Part shown: one piece after another, positions 6,135 to 9,849 of the stretch | Layout of the letters: each line of letters starts with the position of its first letter | Position numbering within the stretch: position 1 is the stretch's first letter | Position numbers and translations under genes: made by a program | Notes under the pieces: generated by a model | What the model was told of the DNA's origin: nothing | Database searches by the model: none | What the model saw: the letters and a program-made list of their open reading frames with translations, nothing else | NCBI GenBank assembly: GCA_016793565.1 | Contig: JAEUMA010000488.1 | Location: 1 to 9,849 of the forward strand | DNA: 9,849 nt | Source of the DNA: Rhizobiaceae bacterium | Lineage (GTDB): Bacteria; Pseudomonadota; Alphaproteobacteria; Rhizobiales; Rhizobiaceae | Reading direction: 5' to 3'

Positions 6135-7427
6135 ATGGCAATCCGGCTCAACCGAAGCGCCCCCGATTTCGAGACCCGCTTCGCCGCCTTTCTCTCGACC
6201 AAGCGTGAAGTTTCGGAGGATGTCGAGCAGGCGGTGAAGGAGATCCTGCGCCATGTGCGCGAGGGTGGCGACCGCGCGGTGGTCGAGCTGTCGCGCCGTT
6301 TCGACCGTGTCGATCTCGACAGGCTCGGCCTGCGGATCGGCGCTGACGAGATCGCCGCCGCGTATGAGGTCGCCGACCCTGCCACCGTGGAAGCGCTTCG
6401 CTTCGCGCGCGACCGCATCACAGCGCACCACAGGCGCCAGTTGCCCGCCGACGACCGCTACACGGACGCGGCGGGCGTCGAGCTCGGCTCGCGCTGGACG
6501 GCGATCGAGGCGGTCGGCCTCTACGTTCCGGGCGGCACCGCGAGCTATCCCAGCTCCGTGCTGATGAACGCCATCCCGGCGGCGGTGGCCGGGGTGCCGC
6601 GCGTGGTCATGGTGGTGCCCTGTCCCGACGGCGTCATCAACCCGCTGGTCCTGGTTGCCGCCGATCTGGGGCAGGTCCGCGAAATTTATCGCGTCGGCGG
6701 AGCCCAGGCGATAGCTGCGCTGGCCTACGGTACTGAGACCATCCCGCCGGTCGCCAAGATCGTCGGACCTGGCAATGCCTATGTGGCGGCGGCCAAGCGG
6801 CAGGTTTTCGGCACCGTCGGCATCGACATGATCGCAGGCCCCTCCGAGGTGCTGGTCGTTGCCGACGCCGGCAATGACGCCGAATGGCTGGCGGCCGACC
6901 TTCTGGCGCAGGCCGAGCATGACAGCGCCGCCCAGTCGATCCTGATCACAGACTCTGCCGGCCTGGCAGACGCGGTGGAAGCCGCTGTCGAACGGCAGCT
7001 GGCCAGCTTACCGCGCGGGCAGACCGCGGCTGCGAGCTGGCGCGACTTCGGCGCGATTATCCTCGTCGAGACGCTGGACGATGCCATCCCGTTGGCCGAC
7101 CGGCTCGCGGCCGAGCATGTCGAACTCGCCATGGAGGGCGCCGAGCCCTTCGCTGCCCGGCTCCGTAATGCCGGCGCAATCTTTATCGGCCGCCACACGC
7201 CGGAAGTCATCGGCGACTATGTCGGCGGCTCAAACCACGTGCTGCCGACCGCGCGGTCGGCGCGCTTTTCCTCCGGCCTGTCGGTGCTCGACTTCATGAA
7301 GCGCACGTCGATCCTGAAGCTCGGACCGGACGCGCTGCGCGCGCTCGCGCCGGCCGCCATCGCGCTCGCCCGTGCCGAAGGCCTGGAGGCGCATGCGCGG
7401 TCTGTCGGCATCCGGCTTAATCTCTAG
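6135..7427 (+). CDS. hisD: Histidinol dehydrogenase
   Basis: HisD oxidises L-histidinol to L-histidine in two NAD+-dependent steps, the last of the histidine pathway, as a zinc-containing homodimer in the cytoplasm. The product is 430 residues, the normal length. Visible key residues: Gln259 and His262 (in LAQAEHDSAAQ), Asp361 (in GDYVGGSNHVLPT) and His420 (in GLEAHARS), which are the zinc ligands; and the catalytic Glu327-His328 pair (AAEHVELAM). The substrate and NAD regions VPGGTASYPSSVLMN (131-145), GGAQAIAALAYGT and KIVGPGNAYVAAAK are intact. AGGA at 6125-6128, six bases from the ATG, fixes the start. It lies 8 bases after the DUF2948 gene and 7 bases before UPF0262. No other his gene is nearby, so the pathway is dispersed, as is common in this group. 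Confidence 0.98.
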   Translation: MAIRLNRSAPDFETRFAAFLSTKREVSEDVEQAVKEILRHVREGGDRAVVELSRRFDRVDLDRLGLRIGADEIAAAYEVADPATVEALRFARDRITAHHRRQLPADDRYTDAAGVELGSRWTAIEAVGLYVPGGTASYPSSVLMNAIPAAVAGVPRVVMVVPCPDGVINPLVLVAADLGQVREIYRVGGAQAIAALAYGTETIPPVAKIVGPGNAYVAAAKRQVFGTVGIDMIAGPSEVLVVADAGNDAEWLAADLLAQAEHDSAAQSILITDSAGLADAVEAAVERQLASLPRGQTAAASWRDFGAIILVETLDDAIPLADRLAAEHVELAMEGAEPFAARLRNAGAIFIGRHTPEVIGDYVGGSNHVLPTARSARFSSGLSVLDFMKRTSILKLGPDALRALAPAAIALARAEGLEAHARSVGIRLNL

Positions 7428-7434
7428 ATTCGCG

Positions 7435-7920
7435 ATGACGGGGACGACGCCCAACAACGCCAGGCTGGTCGACGTCGAACTCGACGAATCGATCGGACGC
7501 TCTACGCCCGACGTCGAGCACGAGCGGGCGGTCGCCATCTTCGACCTGATTGAGGAGAACCATTTCCAGCCCGTCGGCGACGCCGGCAACGGCCCATACC
7601 GGCTGAAGCTTTCGCTGATCGACGCGCGCTTGGTGCTGGCCGTGTCGCGGGAAAACGGCGAACCGGTGGTGACGCACATCCTGTCCTTGACCCCGCTGCG
7701 GCGCATCGTCAAGGACTACTACATGATCTGCGAAAGCTACTACGAAGCCATACGTTCCGCGACGCCGAGCCACATCGAGGCGATCGACATGGGCCGGCGC
7801 GGCCTGCACAATGAGGGTTCGCAGACGCTGATGGAGCGGCTCGGCGGCAAGGTCGATATGGACTTCGACACGGCGCGGCGCCTGTTCACGCTGGTCTGCG
7901 TGCTGCATTGGCGCGGATAG
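7435..7920 (+). CDS. UPF0262 family protein
   Basis: The 161-residue soluble protein matches the UPF0262 family across its length. Visible blocks are EHERAVAIFDLIEENHF (about 28-44), LTPLRRIVKDYYMICESYYEAI (85-106), and the C-terminal AIDMGRRGLHNEGS (116-129) followed by DTARRLFTLVCVLHWRG to the end. The family is alphaproteobacterial and has no known activity. The start is inferred from family length and the 7-base gap after hisD; there is no clear ribosome site, so translation may be coupled to hisD. Two other frames open earlier but cover hisD. The stop is followed after one base by the GTG of the phosphatase-like gene, so the two are probably translated together. Confidence 0.93.
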   Translation: MTGTTPNNARLVDVELDESIGRSTPDVEHERAVAIFDLIEENHFQPVGDAGNGPYRLKLSLIDARLVLAVSRENGEPVVTHILSLTPLRRIVKDYYMICESYYEAIRSATPSHIEAIDMGRRGLHNEGSQTLMERLGGKVDMDFDTARRLFTLVCVLHWRG

Positions 7921-7921
7921 C

Positions 7922-8350
7922 GTGACCGGCTCGCGGGCACCCGGCTCCGTTTTGTTCATGTGCGGCATGAACGCCGTGCGTTCGCCGATGGCGGAGGTTC
8001 TCGCAAGGCGGGCACTGCCGGGTTCCTTCGTGGCTTCGGCCGGCGTGCGCGCCGGCAACCGCGACCCCTTCGTCGATGCGGTGCTGGCGGAGGAAGGCCT
8101 GGACCTCGGCAATCGCCAGCCGCACACGATCGAGGATCTGGAGGACATGTTCTTCGACCTGATCGTGACGCTTTCGCCGGAGGCGCACCACGCGGCGCTG
8201 GAGCTGACACGGTCGCTCGCCGTCGAGGTGGAATACTGGCCGACACCGGATCCGACCATTGCCGCGGGAACGCGCGAACAGATCATGCAGGCCTACAGGG
8301 ACGTGCTTGATCGGCTCAAGACACGCATATCCGCCCGTTTTGCCGGCTGA
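7922..8350 (+). CDS. Low-molecular-weight protein tyrosine phosphatase-fold protein with atypical P-loop
   Basis: A 142-residue protein of the LMW phosphatase / ArsC-like superfamily. The P-loop is CGMNAVRS, with the nucleophile Cys14 and Arg20 in CX5R spacing and SPMAE following, as in the family. Asp110-Pro111 (YWPTPDP) is the expected general acid. Differences from the usual C-x-G-N-x-C-R-S loop are Met16 for the Gly and Val19 for the second Cys. Cys14 is the only cysteine in the protein, so the disulfide relay of thioredoxin-coupled arsenate reductases is not possible. The GTG at 7922 is chosen because the next in-frame ATG (7958) would remove the first beta strand just before Cys14. It is the last gene of the DUF2948-hisD operon, one base after UPF0262. 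Substrate unknown; annotation as arsenate reductase would be doubtful. Confidence 0.87.
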   Translation: MTGSRAPGSVLFMCGMNAVRSPMAEVLARRALPGSFVASAGVRAGNRDPFVDAVLAEEGLDLGNRQPHTIEDLEDMFFDLIVTLSPEAHHAALELTRSLAVEVEYWPTPDPTIAAGTREQIMQAYRDVLDRLKTRISARFAG

Positions 8351-8361
8351 CCGGCGCTTTT
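8342..8361 (+). terminator. Rho-independent terminator-like hairpin ending the hisD operon
   Basis: GCCGG (8342-8346), loop CTGA, CCGGC (8351-8355), then GC and TTTT. The loop contains the TGA stop of the phosphatase gene, so the hairpin starts inside the coding sequence. The stem is only 5 GC-rich pairs, but its position, directly before the infA promoter, is right for separating the two operons. Confidence 0.5.
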
Positions 8362-8364
8362 GTG

Positions 8365-8394
8365 TTGTTCACAAAGCTGTCTTTATCCTATAGG
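8365..8394 (+). promoter_or_regulatory. Probable promoter of infA
   Basis: TTGTTC (8365-8370) and CTATAG (8388-8393; or TATAGG at 8389-8394) with a 17- to 18-base spacer fit the alphaproteobacterial housekeeping pattern (CTTGAC-N17-CTATAT). This would leave an infA leader of about 50 bases. The surrounding AT-rich stretch stands out from the GC-rich background. Confidence 0.55.
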
Positions 8395-8451
8395 GTCCGC
8401 GCAAATTCGGGCGCGGCCGTGCGCCGGCCCCATCCCATACAAAGGTAGCGA

Positions 8452-8670
8452 ATGCCGAAGGAAGAAGTCCTCGAGTTTCCCGGTCTCGTCACCGAGCTTC
8501 TGCCCAATGCGATGTTTCGCGTGAAGCTTGAGAACGAGCACGAAATCATAGCCCATACTGCCGGCCGCATGCGCAAGAACCGCATCCGCGTGCTCACTGG
8601 AGACAAGGTGCTTGTCGAGATGACGCCCTACGATCTCACCAAGGGCCGTATCACCTACCGCTTCAAGTAG
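8452..8670 (+). CDS. infA: Translation initiation factor IF-1
   Basis: IF-1 binds the ribosomal A site on the 30S subunit with IF-2 and IF-3 during initiation. The product is 72 residues, the normal length, forming one OB-fold (S1-like) domain. Diagnostic stretches are FPGLVTELLPNAMFRVKLEN, HTAGRMRKNRIRVLTGDKVLVEM and SPYDL-like TPYDLTKGRITYRFK at the end. AAGG upstream of the ATG serves as ribosome site. It follows a likely own promoter and precedes maf by 28 bases, a gap that holds a 12-base palindrome (8674-8685). Confidence 0.99.
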   Translation: MPKEEVLEFPGLVTELLPNAMFRVKLENEHEIIAHTAGRMRKNRIRVLTGDKVLVEMTPYDLTKGRITYRFK

Positions 8671-8673
8671 AGG

Positions 8674-8685
8674 CCGGCGCGCCGG
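8674..8685. repeat. 12-base GC palindrome between infA and maf
   Basis: CCGGCGCGCCGG is perfectly self-complementary and begins three bases after the infA stop. No T-run follows, so it is not a standard terminator. It may be an RNA hairpin that protects infA mRNA, or chance in GC-rich DNA. Confidence 0.25.
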
Positions 8686-8698
8686 ACCCGCACGGACG

Positions 8699-9322
8699 AT
8701 GAGCGCCTTTCAACAGCTGGTGCTTGCCTCGGGGTCGCCCCGCCGCATCGAATTGCTCCAGCAGGTCGGTATCGAGCCCGACCGTCTCTTCCCGGCAGAC
8801 GTCGACGAGACCCCGCTGAAAGCGGAGCATCCACGCTCGCTCGCCAAGCGCCTGTCGCGCACCAAGGCGGAAAGGGCGCAGGCTGCGCTCGCGCGCGAAC
8901 CCGAACACGCCGGCGCCTTCATCCTAGCCGCCGACACCGTCGTGGCGGTCGGCCGCCGCATCCTGCCGAAGGCCGAATCGACGGAAGAGGCGTCGAACTG
9001 TCTGCACCTTCTCTCCGGTCGTTCGCACCGCGTCTATACCGGCGTGTGTCTGATCACGCCGGCAGGCAAGCTGCGCCAGCGGCTGGTGGAGACCCGCCTG
9101 CGCTTCAAGCGACTTTCGCGCGAAGAACTGGACAGCTACCTTGCCTCGGGCGAGTGGCGCGGCAAGGCCGGTGGCTACGCGATCCAGGGTCTGGCCGCGA
9201 GTTTTGCGGTCAAGCTGGTCGGTTCCTACACGAACGTCGTCGGACTCCCGCTCTACGAGACCGTCGGTCTTCTCGCGGCCGACGGCTTCAAGGTCCACTT
9301 CCACTGGCCGGCGGCCCGTTGA
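8699..9322 (+). CDS. maf: Maf family nucleoside triphosphate pyrophosphatase
   Basis: Maf proteins hydrolyse non-canonical or excess nucleoside triphosphates to monophosphates and are linked to cell-division control. The 207-residue product has the N-terminal LASGSPRR (residues 9-16), DVDE (34-37), the catalytic AADTVVAV with Asp79, GRSHRVYTGV (107-116), GKAGGYAIQG (155-164) and GSYTNVVGLPLYET (175-188). The GKAGxYAIQG and SYTNVVGLPL blocks are those of the YhdE-type dTTP/UTP pyrophosphatase branch rather than the YceF m7GTP branch; this is inferred from motifs. The ATG lies 28 bases after infA. Its TGA stop overlaps the yacG ATG by one base (TGATG), indicating coupled translation. Confidence 0.95.
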   Translation: MSAFQQLVLASGSPRRIELLQQVGIEPDRLFPADVDETPLKAEHPRSLAKRLSRTKAERAQAALAREPEHAGAFILAADTVVAVGRRILPKAESTEEASNCLHLLSGRSHRVYTGVCLITPAGKLRQRLVETRLRFKRLSREELDSYLASGEWRGKAGGYAIQGLAASFAVKLVGSYTNVVGLPLYETVGLLAADGFKVHFHWPAAR

Positions 9323-9525
9323 TGGCCAAGGACACCGGCAATGTCGCTCCGCTGCGGTCGCGCAGGGCCTGCCCGGAATGCGGCAAGCCTTCGGCGCGAG
9401 ACACTTATCCGTTCTGCTCGGCGCGCTGCAAGGATGTCGATCTCAACCGGTGGCTGTCGGGCGCCTATGTCATCCCAGGCCGCGACCAAGAGGGCGACGA
9501 CACCGCCGGCGAGGAGCAGCAATAG
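9322..9525 (+). CDS. yacG: DNA gyrase inhibitor YacG, zinc-finger protein
   Basis: A 67-residue protein with a single zinc-binding site made of Cys17, Cys20, Cys32 and Cys36 (CPEC, then FCSARC), followed by DLNRWLSGAYVIPG, the conserved block of YacG (DUF329). E. coli YacG binds GyrB and inhibits DNA supercoiling; the same role is inferred here. The C-terminal tail is acidic (residues 54-67). The start overlaps the maf stop by one base, as expected for a translationally coupled pair. It is the last gene of the infA-maf-yacG unit. No clear terminator is visible directly after it; a 10-base inverted repeat follows about 60 bases downstream. Confidence 0.95.
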   Translation: MAKDTGNVAPLRSRRACPECGKPSARDTYPFCSARCKDVDLNRWLSGAYVIPGRDQEGDDTAGEEQQ

Positions 9526-9607
9526 GCCTTCGCGGCACAGCCGGCGGGTTCATCGTACCCGTTGATGCAGGCCATCAGGAACGCCGGCAAAAAAGGCGGC
9601 CAACGCG

Positions 9608-9636
9608 CTGGACAGTGGCGAATCCCGTGCTATAAC
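9608..9636 (+). promoter_or_regulatory. Probable promoter upstream of tRNA-Phe
   Basis: CTGGACA (9608-9614) and CTATAAC (9630-9636) are spaced by about 16 bases and resemble the alphaproteobacterial housekeeping consensus. The predicted leader before tRNA-Phe would be about 65 bases and holds a small CGCG-CTTT-CGCG hairpin. It is the best promoter match in the 182 bases between yacG and the tRNA gene. Confidence 0.45.
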
Positions 9637-9707
9637 CCACGCGCTTTCGCGGGAGCCATACGGTATCTCGCCATTGTTTCTGCAGGCTTTTTGCCGGTGG
9701 AAGCGGG

Positions 9708-9783
<76 letters not shown>

Positions 9784-9787
9784 ATTC

Positions 9788-9815
9788 GAGTTCCGCCGAC
9801 TTCCGGGGAGTTCCG
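9788..9815 (+). repeat. Three 10-base-spaced copies of GA(G/C)TTCCG
   Basis: GAGTTCCG (9788-9795), GACTTCCG (9798-9805) and GAGTTCCG (9808-9815) occur at an exact 10-base period between tRNA-Phe and the terminator. Purpose unknown; a short slippage product or chance is possible. Confidence 0.5.
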
Positions 9816-9849
9816 AAAAGCCCTAGAGAGTCAACGCTCTAGGGCTTTT
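9816..9849. terminator. Bidirectional Rho-independent terminator
   Basis: AAAAGCCCTAGAG (9816-9828) pairs perfectly with CTCTAGGGCTTTT (9837-9849) over 13 bases around an 8-base loop. The plus strand ends in TTTT and the minus strand does too, so it can stop transcription from both sides. It ends the tRNA-Phe unit; the T-run may continue past the window edge. Confidence 0.93.

Noticed and set aside
7922..8350. Arsenate reductase (ArsC) as the name for the phosphatase-fold gene
   Set aside because: There is only one cysteine, so the resolving cysteines of thioredoxin-coupled ArsC are missing, and no other ars gene is nearby.

Overview
The window looks like ordinary core chromosome of a high-GC alphaproteobacterium. 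It most likely belongs to the Hyphomicrobiales (Rhizobiales), perhaps near Mesorhizobium/Phyllobacteriaceae. The reasons are the run murA - DUF2948 - hisD - UPF0262 - low-molecular-weight phosphatase - infA - maf - yacG - tRNA-Phe, the protein families themselves (DUF2948 and UPF0262 are alphaproteobacterial), and the FixK/FnrN-type site in front of hemN. I see no insertion sequence, phage gene, integrase, CRISPR array or defence system. Assignments come from reading the sequence and remembered family motifs; no searches were run.

Left part (1-3574). A small secreted cysteine-containing protein (166-471, +) converges on an MFS transporter of the UMF1/Atg22-like type (511-1815, -). Next is hemN (2004-3353, -), an oxygen-independent coproporphyrinogen III dehydrogenase with a perfect TTGAT-N4-ATCAA box upstream, placed for activation under low oxygen. 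tRNA-Thr(GGT) lies upstream of hemN on the same strand (3500-3574, -). Positions 1-165 and 1816-2003 hold no gene I can support.

Middle part (3575-5559). A small charged protein of unknown function (3734-3916, +) is followed by a possible terminator, a possible promoter and murA (4032-5321, +), the first committed enzyme of peptidoglycan synthesis. A two-helix small membrane protein (5341-5559, -) converges on murA and is divergent from the next operon.

Right part (5689-9849). A tight plus-strand operon carries DUF2948, hisD (last two steps of histidine synthesis), a UPF0262 protein and a phosphatase-fold protein with an unusual P-loop. It ends in a terminator-like hairpin overlapping the last stop codon. 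A new promoter then starts infA (initiation factor IF-1), maf (nucleotide pyrophosphatase) and yacG (zinc-finger gyrase regulator), with maf and yacG overlapping by one base. The window ends with tRNA-Phe(GAA), whose acceptor stem as given has a mismatch or bulge, and a strong bidirectional terminator.

The window therefore combines housekeeping genes (cell wall, histidine, heme, translation, nucleotide sanitation) with several small conserved genes of unknown role. No clearly new system is visible. The points most worth checking are the tRNA-Phe acceptor stem, the atypical phosphatase in the hisD operon, the oxygen-control site at hemN, and the unknown small genes.
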